Positions 8,195 to 15,851 of a stretch of 64,000 nt of DNA are shown here, in pieces. The DNA is from Pseudoxanthomonas mexicana (GTDB lineage Bacteria > Pseudomonadota > Gammaproteobacteria > Xanthomonadales > Xanthomonadaceae). The notes beneath the pieces are model-generated. The model worked only from the letters and a program-made list of their open reading frames with translations. It searched no databases and was not told the origin of the DNA. Every line of letters starts with the position of its first letter. Positions within the stretch are counted from its first letter, which is position 1. The translations under genes and the position numbers were made by a program. Location: contig NZ_LSIF01000008.1 of NCBI RefSeq assembly GCF_001556105.1, forward strand, positions 1 through 64,000. The letters are read 5' to 3'.

Positions 8195-8944
8195 ATGAAC
8201 ACTTCTTCCAAGATCGCCCTGGTCACCGGCGCCACCCGCGGCATCGGTCGCGAAACCGTCCGCCAGCTGGCCGAGGCCGGCGTACACACCCTGCTGGCCG
8301 GCCGCAGCCGCGACAAGGCGGTCGAAGCCGCGCTCGACCTGCAGTCGCAGGGACTGTCGGTCGAGGCCATCGCGCTCGACGTCACCGATGCGGCCAGCAT
8401 CGCCGCCGCGGTCAAGGAGGTCGAGCAGCGCCACGGGCGGCTCGACATCCTGGTCAACAACGCCGGCATCCTGGTCGACGACGCCAGCAAGGGCGTCGCC
8501 GGCCAGTCGCTCGACACGTGGCGCACCACCTTCGACACCAACCTGTTCGGCGTGATCGAAACCACGCAGGCGTTCCTGCCGCTGCTGCGCAAGTCCACGG
8601 CCGGCCGCATCGTCAACGTGTCCAGCCTGCTGGGCTCGCTGTCCGAGCACCAGAATCCGGCCTCCTTCATCTACGAGTTCAAGGGCGTGCCGGCGTACAA
8701 CGTCTCCAAGAGCGCGGTCAACGCGTGGACCATCCATCTGGCCCACGAGCTCAAGGACACCGGCATCAAGGTCAACACGATCCATCCGGGCTACGTGCAG
8801 ACCGACATGAACAAGGCCGGCGACCAGCAGAACGGCGAACTGTCCGTCCCCGAAGGTGCGCGCACCAGCGTGCAGCTGGCGCTGATCGACAACGACGGCC
8901 CCACCGGCGGCTACTACTACTTCGACCAGGTGCTGCCATGGTGA
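8195..8944 (+). CDS. SDR family NAD(P)-dependent oxidoreductase
   Basis: A 249-residue classical short-chain dehydrogenase/reductase, probably cytoplasmic. Visible motifs are the cofactor loop TGATRGIG (residues 11-18), NNAG, the catalytic serine region NVSSLLGSL, and the catalytic YNVSKSAV (YxxxK). The C-terminal NTIHPGYVQTDMNKAG is typical and places the protein near carbonyl or quinone reductases. It is inserted between the RND permease (30 bp upstream) and the outer-membrane factor, whose start overlaps its last codons, so it is firmly part of the efflux operon. A plausible but unproven role is reduction of a reactive carbonyl that the pump also handles. Confidence 0.94.
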   Translation: MNTSSKIALVTGATRGIGRETVRQLAEAGVHTLLAGRSRDKAVEAALDLQSQGLSVEAIALDVTDAASIAAAVKEVEQRHGRLDILVNNAGILVDDASKGVAGQSLDTWRTTFDTNLFGVIETTQAFLPLLRKSTAGRIVNVSSLLGSLSEHQNPASFIYEFKGVPAYNVSKSAVNAWTIHLAHELKDTGIKVNTIHPGYVQTDMNKAGDQQNGELSVPEGARTSVQLALIDNDGPTGGYYYFDQVLPW

Positions 8945-10353
8945 TGCGTCCACTCGTCCTCGGCGTCGCCGCCGTGCTGCTGGCCGGCTGCGTCACCGTG
9001 GGTCCCGATTACGTGGCGCCGCAGACCGCGCCCGCCACGTTGCAGCACGTGGCCTCAGTCGACTACGTCGGCGACCATCCGGTCGCCGCGTGGTGGGGCC
9101 AGTTCGACGACCCGGTGCTGGACCAGCTGGTGCGCGAATCGCTGCTGGCCAACCTGGACCTGCGCATCGCGGTTTCGCGCGTCAACGAAGCCCGTGCGGT
9201 GTTTTCCGAGCGGCGCCTGGGCCTGGCGCCGCGCGTCACGATGGGCGTGGAGGGCACGCGCAGCAAGCAGCCGGTCGAAGGCCAGGGCCGCGTGGAGACG
9301 GACAGCTACTCCGCCGGCTTCGATGCGGCGTGGGAGCTGGACCTGTTCGGCCGCGTGCGCCGCAACGCCGAAGCCGCGCATGCGGACCTGCAGGCGCAGC
9401 GCAACGACCTGCAGGCCATGCAGGTCACCGTGGCGGCGGAAGTGGCGCGCAACTACTTCGAGCTGCGCGGCACGCAGAAGCGGCTCGACGTCGCACGGCG
9501 CATCCTGCAGACGCTGGGCGAGACCCAGCGCCTGACCGAATCGCGCTTCGACCTCGGCGCCGGCAGCCAGCTGGACGTGCAAAGCAGCCTGGCCCGCGTG
9601 CGTGCGGTGGAAGCCGACGTGCCGCTGCTGGAGGCGGTCGAAGGCCAGTCGCGCCATCGCCTGGCCGTGCTGGTCGGCAAGCGTCCGGGCGAACTGGATA
9701 CCCTGCTCGCCCCGCGCGAAGCGCCCGCGTTCGCCAAGGCGTTGCCGATCGGCGACACCACCGGCCTGCTGCGCCAGCGACCGGACGTGCGCGCCGCCGA
9801 GCGTCGGCTGGCGGCGGCCACGGCCCGCGTCGGCGTCGCCACGGCGGATCTGTTCCCCCGTGTCAGCCTGCGCGGCTTCATCGGCTTCCTGTCGGGCGGT
9901 TGGGGCAACCTGGTCAACGGCGACAACCGCGCCTGGCAGGTCACGCCGTCGATCAGCTGGGCCGCATTCGACATGGGCAGCGTGCGTGCGCGCCTGCGTG
10001 CCAGCGAAGCGCAGGCCGATGGCATCACCGCGCAGTACGAGAAAGCCGTGCTCGGCGCGCTGGAGGACACGGAGAACGCGTTGCTGTCCTACGCCAAGCA
10101 ACAGGCGCAACTGAAGATCCGGCTGGAGCAATCCACTGCCGCCCGCCGCGCGGCGGAACTGGCCGAGATCCGATATCGCGCCGGCTCTTCGGACTTCCTG
10201 ACCCTGCTGGACGCGCAACGCACGCAGTTGGCCGCCGACGACGCACTCGCGCAGGCGGAAGCCGGTGTCAACGTCGGCGTCGTGGCGATCTACAAATCGC
10301 TGGGTGGCTGGGGCGAGCAGGACGTGGCGCCGGCAATGGCCGCACTGCCCTGA
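8938..10353 (+). CDS. Outer-membrane efflux lipoprotein (OprM/NodT type)
   Basis: A 471-residue outer-membrane channel that completes the tripartite pump. It begins MVMRPLVLGVAAVLLAGC, with lipobox Cys18 for lipid anchoring, followed by the family signature VGPDYVAPQ. Two OEP repeats follow, each with long helices and beta strands (AARNYFELRGTQKRL-like, RFDLGAGSQLDVQ, RPDVRAAERRLAAATARVGVATADLFPRVSL). The ATG at 8938 overlaps the end of the SDR gene by seven bases; a second ATG at 8944 is equally possible and removes two residues. Overlap indicates translational coupling with the SDR gene. Confidence 0.95.
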   Translation: MVMRPLVLGVAAVLLAGCVTVGPDYVAPQTAPATLQHVASVDYVGDHPVAAWWGQFDDPVLDQLVRESLLANLDLRIAVSRVNEARAVFSERRLGLAPRVTMGVEGTRSKQPVEGQGRVETDSYSAGFDAAWELDLFGRVRRNAEAAHADLQAQRNDLQAMQVTVAAEVARNYFELRGTQKRLDVARRILQTLGETQRLTESRFDLGAGSQLDVQSSLARVRAVEADVPLLEAVEGQSRHRLAVLVGKRPGELDTLLAPREAPAFAKALPIGDTTGLLRQRPDVRAAERRLAAATARVGVATADLFPRVSLRGFIGFLSGGWGNLVNGDNRAWQVTPSISWAAFDMGSVRARLRASEAQADGITAQYEKAVLGALEDTENALLSYAKQQAQLKIRLEQSTAARRAAELAEIRYRAGSSDFLTLLDAQRTQLAADDALAQAEAGVNVGVVAIYKSLGGWGEQDVAPAMAALP

Positions 10354-10385
10354 TCCGTCACGCCTTCTTTGCGTCGACGCCCTGC

Positions 10386-11012
10386 ATGCTGCGCCCACGG
10401 GCGCAGCCTCCCGATCGAGTGTCATCCGTGCCCGCTGCGCACCTTCTTTACGACGTTGCCGTCCACCATCGCCCGTTTCCGTTTCCGCGCATCGCGTCCC
10501 GGCTTGCGCTGGGTGCGCTGATGGCCGTGGCCAGCACGCAGGCCCTCGCGGCCGGGCCACGCAGCGCCTGGTACGTGCAGGGCGGGGCCGCCGAAGACGC
10601 GCAGTCGCTGACGGTCGGCGCCAGTCGCGACTGGCGCTGGCAAACGCAGTACCGCTACGGCCACGTCAGTGGCCAGTGGCAAGGCGAAGTGGGGCGCTGG
10701 CACAGCGACAGCGAGGACAGCACGCAGGTGGGCGTGAGCCCGGCGCTCCACTGGCGTCCGAACGGGTGGAGCGACGGCTGGTTCGTCGAAGGCGGCATCG
10801 GCGTGAACGTGATCTTCCCCAGGTACGACACGCGCGTAAAAGCCTTCAGCACCACCTTCAACTTCGGCGACCACGTCGCGCTTGGCAAGCGCTTCGGGCA
10901 CAACGACCAGCATGAGTGGTCGGTGCGCTTCCAGCACTTTTCCAACGCCGGCATCCAGCGACCGAACCCCGGCGAGAACTTCCTGCAGTTCCGCTACACG
11001 CACCGGCTCTGA
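10386..11012 (+). CDS. pagL: Lipid A 3-O-deacylase (PagL-like acyloxyacyl hydrolase)
   Basis: Up to 208 residues. An outer-membrane beta-barrel enzyme that removes the 3-position acyl chain from lipid A. A signal peptide is evident (LALGALMAVASTQALA), followed by about 150 residues of alternating strands. The catalytic region reads QHFSNAGIQRPNPGEN: the His-x-Ser pair and the downstream Glu match the His/Ser/Glu triad of Pseudomonas PagL. The C-terminus FLQFRYTHRL is typical of a barrel. The true start may lie further in than 10386, because about 35 residues precede the hydrophobic core; GTG codons near 10419 and 10429 are alternatives. It follows the efflux operon by 32 bp in the same direction, which suggests read-through. 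Confidence 0.85.
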   Translation: MLRPRAQPPDRVSSVPAAHLLYDVAVHHRPFPFPRIASRLALGALMAVASTQALAAGPRSAWYVQGGAAEDAQSLTVGASRDWRWQTQYRYGHVSGQWQGEVGRWHSDSEDSTQVGVSPALHWRPNGWSDGWFVEGGIGVNVIFPRYDTRVKAFSTTFNFGDHVALGKRFGHNDQHEWSVRFQHFSNAGIQRPNPGENFLQFRYTHRL

Positions 11013-11016
11013 CGCG

Positions 11017-11565
11017 TCAGCGCAACGGCGCCGCCATGATCAACGGCGACAGGTCGTAGCCCATCGCTTCGGCCTTCGCTTTCAGCTGCTCGAACCGCGC
11101 GCGGTCCATGGTCGGCTCCCGCGACAGGATCCACAGGTATTCGCGGTCCGGCCCGCCCACCATCGCCCACTGGTAGTCCGGGTCCAGCGCGATCACCCAG
11201 TAGTCGGCCCAGACCATCGGTACCCAGGACAGCCAATCCGGTGCGAACCGTACTTCCAGCCGACCCGGGTGCCCCTGGACGGGACGGGCGACGCCCTGGG
11301 ACTGGTCCATGCTGCCGTCTTTCGTCTTGCACGCGTTGAGCACGCCGATCTTGCCGGGCGTATCCAGCGAGTAGCGGGCGGTGATGTCGCCCACGCACTG
11401 CCGCTGGAAGAACATGGGCAGGTGCGCGATCTCATGCCACTGCCCGGCATAGCGGGAGATGTCCAGTTGCGGCACCGACGTGACCGGCTCGGCCGCGTGT
11501 GCGGACAGCGTTGCGCAGGCCATCAATGCGATGGAGGAAAGACGGGTCAGGCATAGGCGGCTCAT
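11017..11565 (-). CDS. blc: Lipocalin family protein (Blc-like)
   Basis: A 182-residue lipocalin. A signal peptide (SSIALMACATLSAHA) precedes the fold's first motif, RYAGQWHEIAHLPMFFQRQC, which contains the conserved G-x-W. Later strands match bacterial outer-membrane lipocalins (YWVIALDPDYQWAMVGGPDREYLWILSR). These proteins bind lipids or fatty acids in the envelope. The signal peptide lacks a strict lipobox, so it is probably soluble periplasmic, unlike E. coli Blc. The start at 11565 follows GGGAG and gives the signal peptide at the N-terminus. The gene converges with pagL, four bases apart. Confidence 0.9.
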   Translation of the reverse strand: MSRLCLTRLSSIALMACATLSAHAAEPVTSVPQLDISRYAGQWHEIAHLPMFFQRQCVGDITARYSLDTPGKIGVLNACKTKDGSMDQSQGVARPVQGHPGRLEVRFAPDWLSWVPMVWADYWVIALDPDYQWAMVGGPDREYLWILSREPTMDRARFEQLKAKAEAMGYDLSPLIMAAPLR

Positions 11566-11677
11566 CGGTCGCTCCCGGGCGATTGAATGGACGGACGACA
11601 TACGTTCCAGACAGAGAAGCGGATGCACCCTACGCTGGAGTGCATCCGCTTCGTGCCACACACGCGGGCAAGGGGGA

Positions 11678-12031
11678 TCAGCGCGAGGCGAGGGTCAGGC
11701 CACTGGCCTCGACGGACTTCACGCCCTTGATCTGCTTGGCGACGGCCACGGCCTTGTCCTTCTGCGCCTTGCTGGCCACGGCGCCCGACAGCGTCACCAC
11801 GCCATCGACGGTCTCGACCTTGATGTCGAGGCCCGATACGTTCTCGGTGGCCAGCAGATCCGCCTTGACCTTGGTGGTGATCCAGGTATCGGTCACCGGC
11901 TGGTTCGAATCGTTCTGTGCGTTCTCTTCCGGCTCGTTCGGCGGGTTGTCGGCCAGCACGTGGGCGGAGGAAAAAACCAGGGCCGTCGTCATCGCGGCGA
12001 CCAGCAGCGAACGGGTGCGTACATGATGCAT
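11678..12031 (-). CDS. BON domain protein (OsmY-like), periplasmic
   Basis: A 117-residue protein with a signal peptide (SLLVAAMTTALVFSSAHVLA) and one BON domain over about residues 48-115 (DTWITTKVKADLLAT, VSGLDIKVETVDGVVTLSGAV, KAVAVAKQIKGVKSVEASGL). BON domains bind phospholipid surfaces and are common in osmotic and envelope-stress proteins such as OsmY, which has two; this one has a single copy. The start is set by AAGGAG seven bases upstream. It is divergent from the oxidoreductase at 12202. Confidence 0.92.
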   Translation of the reverse strand: MHHVRTRSLLVAAMTTALVFSSAHVLADNPPNEPEENAQNDSNQPVTDTWITTKVKADLLATENVSGLDIKVETVDGVVTLSGAVASKAQKDKAVAVAKQIKGVKSVEASGLTLASR

Positions 12032-12201
12032 GGCGGTTCTCCTTCGAGGTAGTGACGTGGAGTCTCGGCGCGCGTCCGTACAACACGCGTGAAAACGCAT
12101 CGCTTGTTCAGGGTCGCGTTGCACGGGGTTCATGCACGTGCACGCGTGATCAACATCCTGCGTCGACGTAAGATGCCCGTGTCTTCCCGGAACGCGCACC
12201 C

Positions 12202-13242
12202 ATGCCCGCCCCACTGAACGTCGCGCTGGTTGGCTATGGCTTCGTCGGCAAAGTCTTCCATGCACCGCTGATCCAGGCGACCGACGGCCTGGTACTGCAC
12301 ACCGTGGTATCCCGCGATGCCGGCAAGGTGCACGCCGACTGGCCCGGCGCGCTCGTCACGCCGGAGACGCAGCACGCGTTCGCCGATCCCGCCGTGGATC
12401 TCGTCGTCATCGCTTCACCGAACGCATCGCACGCCACGCTGGCGATCGCGGCACTGGCGCGCGGCAAGCATGTGGTGGTGGACAAACCCTTCACGGTGAC
12501 ACTGGAGGAAGCCGCGGCCGTCGTCGATACCGCGCGGAACGCCGATCGCGTGCTCAGCGTGTTCCAGAACCGCCGCTGGGATGCGGACTTCCTGACCGTG
12601 CAGCGATTGATCGCCGATGGCGAACTCGGCCGCGTGGCGGAGTTCCATTCGCACTTCGACCGCTTCCGGCCCGTCGTGCAGGACCGCTGGCGTGAACGCG
12701 ACGAGCCGGGCGGCGGGCTCTGGTACGACCTCGGCCCGCATCTGCTCGATCAGGCGGTGCAACTGTTCGGGCTGCCACAGGCGATCACCGCCGACATCGC
12801 GCGGCTGCGCGACGGCGCGCTGGCGGCGGACTACTTCGACGTCACGCTGCGCTACCTGCATCACCGCGCCATCCTCCACGCCGGCACGCTGGTCGCCGGC
12901 AATGGCCTGCGCTTCGCCGTGCATGGAACGCGCGGCAGCTACCTCAAACATGGGCTGGACGTGCAGGAAGACCAACTGCGCGCCGGCGTGGTGCCAGGTT
13001 CGGCGGGCTGGGGCGTGGATGCGCGCGCCGGTGAACGGGTGCATGAACGCGACGGGCGCGTCAGCGCCGAGGTCGCCCATGCCGAAACCGGCGACTATCG
13101 CCACTACTACGCGGGCATCCGTGATGCGATCCTGCATGGGCGGCCCGTGCCAGTGACGCCGCAACAGGCCATCGACGTCATGCGCCTGATCGAGCTTGGC
13201 CTGCAAAGCAGCGAAGAACGACGGGAAGTTCCATTCGCCTAG
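12202..13242 (+). CDS. Gfo/Idh/MocA family oxidoreductase (YdgJ-like)
   Basis: A 346-residue NAD(P)-dependent oxidoreductase. The N-terminal Rossmann domain begins VALVGYGFVGKVFHAPLI, and the conserved GKHVVVDKPFTVT carries the catalytic lysine in the DKP form of the usual EKP motif. The C-terminal alpha/beta domain includes WYDLGPHLLDQAVQLFG, the family's conserved histidine segment. The length and the F/H-rich first loop resemble E. coli YdgJ, whose sugar-type substrate is not well defined. The start ATG lies 170 bp from the divergent BON gene. Confidence 0.93.
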   Translation: MPAPLNVALVGYGFVGKVFHAPLIQATDGLVLHTVVSRDAGKVHADWPGALVTPETQHAFADPAVDLVVIASPNASHATLAIAALARGKHVVVDKPFTVTLEEAAAVVDTARNADRVLSVFQNRRWDADFLTVQRLIADGELGRVAEFHSHFDRFRPVVQDRWRERDEPGGGLWYDLGPHLLDQAVQLFGLPQAITADIARLRDGALAADYFDVTLRYLHHRAILHAGTLVAGNGLRFAVHGTRGSYLKHGLDVQEDQLRAGVVPGSAGWGVDARAGERVHERDGRVSAEVAHAETGDYRHYYAGIRDAILHGRPVPVTPQQAIDVMRLIELGLQSSEERREVPFA

Positions 13243-13251
13243 CGCGACCCT

Positions 13252-13845
13252 TCACGCCAATGCGTGTCCCCGGTAGGTCTTGTGGTGCGCCATCGCCAAC
13301 ATGGCGTGGTCTTCGTGCGTATCGCCATACGCGTGGATCGCGGCGTAGGTTGTGCGATCGCAGAGTGCATGTACGCGACGCACTTTCTCGTCGCCGACGC
13401 ATTGCGCGCCGGCGTAGCCCGTGATGCGTCCATTGCGCTCGGCCAGCACCGAACACGCCAGTTCGACGCCCTGTGCCTCACACCACGGCAGCAGGTAGGC
13501 ATCCAATCCTCCGGACACCACGATCACGCGATCCCCTCGCTCGCGATGCCACGCCAATCGCGCCATGGCATCCGGCCGCAGCACGCCAGGCAGGATATCG
13601 CGGGCGAACGTCGCCCCCAGCGCGTGCACCCTCGCCGCCTCCACGCCACGCAATCCCACCTGCACGATGCTCGCCCGCGTCGGGTTGCCCCCGATCCAGC
13701 CACGTCGATAGCCGAACACCACCGGCGCCAGCAGCACGCTCCCGGCCAGCAGCCGCGGGCGCGCCACCGCGTAGCGCATGAAATCGGGGAACGTCTCGCG
13801 CGTGGTCAGCGTGCCGTCGAAGTCGAACAGGGCGAGGTCGGGCAT
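13252..13845 (-). CDS. HAD-superfamily hydrolase, PSPase-like (subfamily IB)
   Basis: A 197-residue phosphatase-type protein. Motif I is FDFDGTLTT, with nucleophile Asp8 and acid/base Asp10; motif II is VIVVSGGLD; motif III includes the lysine of GDEKVRRV; motif IV is YGDTHEDHAML. The alpha-helical cap with ETFPDFMRYAV matches the IB subfamily, which also includes phosphoserine phosphatase and histidinol-phosphatase-like enzymes. The substrate is unknown. It overlaps no neighbour; the DUF2059 gene starts upstream on the same strand, ten bases separating their coding ends. Confidence 0.9.
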   Translation of the reverse strand: MPDLALFDFDGTLTTRETFPDFMRYAVARPRLLAGSVLLAPVVFGYRRGWIGGNPTRASIVQVGLRGVEAARVHALGATFARDILPGVLRPDAMARLAWHRERGDRVIVVSGGLDAYLLPWCEAQGVELACSVLAERNGRITGYAGAQCVGDEKVRRVHALCDRTTYAAIHAYGDTHEDHAMLAMAHHKTYRGHALA

Positions 13846-13855
13846 GGCGTCCGAC

Positions 13856-14359
13856 TCAGTTGCGCGCAGGAGCTTCCTGCTGCAGTTCTTCCGCCAGCAT
13901 CTTCTGCATCTCCGGCACCAGCGTCCCGATGCGGGACTGCATGGCCTGCATCGTATGCTGCATCACCAGCGGCATCTTGTCGATCACGGCCTGGCCGCCC
14001 GGTGTCCGGTAGAACACCAGCATGCTCTGCACTTCGTCCTCGGTGAACGACTTGCCGTAGATGTCGACGTACATGGGCGCCAGGACATCCCAGGACAGCT
14101 CCTTCTTCATCAGTTCCATCATGCGCGTACTGAGTCGCGTAACTCGCACTTCTTGTTCGGCAGTGATCGTCTCACCGAACGCCTGACGCATCGAACCGGC
14201 GTACATGGCATCCATCTGGGCATACACCTGGTCGAGCATCTGTCTGGTCTTGGTGACCTCCAGCAACTCGCGCACCGAGGACTCGCTCGCGGGCGCCGCG
14301 GAAGCCGAGAAGGCCGGCGACATCACGACGAACAGCAGGCACAGCATCCATTTCTTCAT
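13856..14359 (-). CDS. DUF2059 domain-containing exported protein
   Basis: A 167-residue secreted protein with a clear signal peptide (MKKWMLCLLFVVMSPAFSASA) and a helical DUF2059 domain. Typical segments are VRELLEVTKTRQMLDQVYAQMD near the start and EDEVQSMLVFYRTPGGQAVIDKMP, the family's most conserved block. The molecular function of the family is unknown; it is presumably periplasmic. It lies in a same-strand run with the HAD hydrolase and the SHOCT-like gene. Confidence 0.9.
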   Translation of the reverse strand: MKKWMLCLLFVVMSPAFSASAAPASESSVRELLEVTKTRQMLDQVYAQMDAMYAGSMRQAFGETITAEQEVRVTRLSTRMMELMKKELSWDVLAPMYVDIYGKSFTEDEVQSMLVFYRTPGGQAVIDKMPLVMQHTMQAMQSRIGTLVPEMQKMLAEELQQEAPARN

Positions 14360-14401
14360 ATCGATCTCCTTCGGTAGTGGGCAGGAACGGGGGCGTCCCG
14401 T

Positions 14402-14632
14402 TCAGAGCCTGCGCAGGATATCCGCACGCTGGCGTTCGTGCTCGCCCTGGGTGATGGCGCCCTTGGCGAACAGATCGTCAAGGCGTTGGAGCCGCGTCTC
14501 CGTCGTGAGCGGTGGCGGCGACGCGGCCCGCGAACGACGGATCAGGAACCAGGCCAGGCCGCCGATGGCGCATACCGGCAGGACGAAGAACAGGAACAGG
14601 ATGATCCAGTGCCAGAGGCTGATGCCGCCCAT
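14402..14632 (-). CDS. Small membrane protein with SHOCT-like C-terminus
   Basis: A 76-residue protein with one N-terminal membrane helix (LWHWIILFLFFVLPVCAIGGLAWFL), a short basic linker, then a helical segment (TRLQRLDDLFAKGAITQGEHER) characteristic of SHOCT domains, which are short C-terminal oligomerisation modules. The ATG at 14632 is chosen because AAGGAG lies seven bases upstream; a GTG two codons earlier would sit on top of that ribosome site. The specific role is unknown. Confidence 0.8.
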   Translation of the reverse strand: MGGISLWHWIILFLFFVLPVCAIGGLAWFLIRRSRAASPPPLTTETRLQRLDDLFAKGAITQGEHERQRADILRRL

Positions 14633-14707
14633 GCACACACTCCTTATGTGTCCGGCTCCCTGCCGGTCACCGCGATTCTAGCCACGATGGCCCGCTGCCG
14701 CGACCGC

Positions 14708-15172
14708 TCAGTCAGCCGATTCCAGCAAACGCGCACCCGGCCCCTCTTCGCCGAGCTCGTCCCACGGATTGCGCAGCGGGCACACCTTCAGCGACAGGCA
14801 GCCGCAGCCGATGCAGCCGTCCATCTGGTCGCGCAGGCGGGTCAGGCTGGCGATACGCGCATCCAGCGCTTCGCGCCAGCGCGCGGAAAGCCTCTTCCAG
14901 TCGGAAGCGGTAGGCGTGCGGTTCTCCGGCAGCGACGACAGGGCGGCCTGGATTTCCGCCAGCGGAATGCCGGTGCGCTGCGCGACCTTGATCACCGCCA
15001 CACGGCGCAGCACCTCGCGCGGATAGCGACGCTGGTTGCCGGTGTTGCGCCAGCTGTGGATCAGGCCCTTGGCCTCGTAGAAGTGCAGCGTGGACACCGC
15101 CACACCGGCGCGCGCAGCGACCTGGCCGACGGTGAGTTCCGTTTCGATGGGAGGATGCTGTTTTCCCGGCAT
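14708..15172 (-). CDS. soxR: Redox-sensitive transcriptional activator SoxR
   Basis: A 154-residue MerR-family regulator. The winged helix-turn-helix covers residues 13-80 ([24 protein letters not shown]), followed by a dimerisation helix. The [2Fe-2S] ligands are Cys120, Cys123, Cys125 and Cys131 in [17 protein letters not shown], the diagnostic SoxR spacing. The cluster senses redox-cycling compounds or superoxide and activates transcription by untwisting overlong promoters. It is divergent from an FMN reductase, with a SoxR box between them. No soxS is seen, as is usual outside enteric bacteria, where SoxR acts directly on its targets. Confidence 0.97.
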   Translation of the reverse strand: MPGKQHPPIETELTVGQVAARAGVAVSTLHFYEAKGLIHSWRNTGNQRRYPREVLRRVAVIKVAQRTGIPLAEIQAALSSLPENRTPTASDWKRLSARWREALDARIASLTRLRDQMDGCIGCGCLSLKVCPLRNPWDELGEEGPGARLLESAD

Positions 15173-15182
15173 GGCGCATTGA

Positions 15183-15200
15183 CCTCAAGAATGGTTGAGG
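15183..15200. promoter_or_regulatory. SoxR box
   Basis: The 18-mer CCTCAAGAATGGTTGAGG sits in the soxR-FMN reductase intergenic region. It keeps both outer arms CCTCAAG and TTGAGG of the enteric soxS operator with a different centre. A TTGACC hexamer at 15179-15184 overlaps its left end and could be the -35 element for the plus-strand gene, putting the box in the spacer as in known SoxR-regulated promoters. Confidence 0.88.
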
Positions 15201-15239
15201 TTCTGCCCTGCCCTTCCTGTTCCCGCAAGCCGCTTCCCG

Positions 15240-15812
15240 ATGTCCGATCCCCTGCACCTGGCGCTGCTGTACGGCAGTACGCGCGAAGGCCGCTTCTGCG
15301 ACACCGTGGCCGACTGGCTGCGGACACAGTTGGATCGGCGCAACGACTACACGGTCGATGCCATCGACCCCGCCCTGCTCGACCTGCCGCATCGCCATGG
15401 TGGTGCACCGGGCGCGGACCTGGTGAATCTGCAGCAACGCATCTGGCGCGCCGACGCCTTCGTCGTGGTGGTACCGGAGTACAATCACGGCTATCCCGCC
15501 GCGCTCAAGCACATGATCGACCTGGTGGCCTCGCACTGGCAGGCGAAACTGGTCGGCTTCGTCGCGTATGGCGGGCTCAGTGGTGGCGCACGCGCCGTCG
15601 AGCAGTTGCGGCAGGTGTTCAGTGGCCTGCATGCCACGCCGGTGCGCGACGGCGTGTACTTCGCGCAGGCCCGGGACCGGTTCGACGGCATGGGCCTGCC
15701 CCGCGACACCGACGCCAGCGCACGCGCCGCACGCCGCATGCTGGACCAGCTCGCCTGGTACGGCCATGCGCTCCGCCAGGCCCGCGCGGCCTGGCCCTAT
15801 CCCGCCGGCTGA
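15240..15812 (+). CDS. NADPH-dependent FMN reductase family protein
   Basis: A 190-residue flavodoxin-fold flavoprotein reductase. The FMN phosphate loop is LLYGSTREGRFCDTVADW near the N-terminus; the family signature VVPEYNHGYPAALKHMIDL is intact, and YGGLSGGARAVEQLRQVF follows. Enzymes of this family reduce quinones, azo compounds or chromate using NAD(P)H. The divergent soxR gene and intervening SoxR box make it a probable SoxR-activated defence against redox cyclers. The start at 15240 leaves a 40-base leader after the box. Confidence 0.93.
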   Translation: MSDPLHLALLYGSTREGRFCDTVADWLRTQLDRRNDYTVDAIDPALLDLPHRHGGAPGADLVNLQQRIWRADAFVVVVPEYNHGYPAALKHMIDLVASHWQAKLVGFVAYGGLSGGARAVEQLRQVFSGLHATPVRDGVYFAQARDRFDGMGLPRDTDASARAARRMLDQLAWYGHALRQARAAWPYPAG

Positions 15813-15851
15813 GCCGGTACGTTTCCCCCGGCGCGCCCGTGCGCGCCCACG

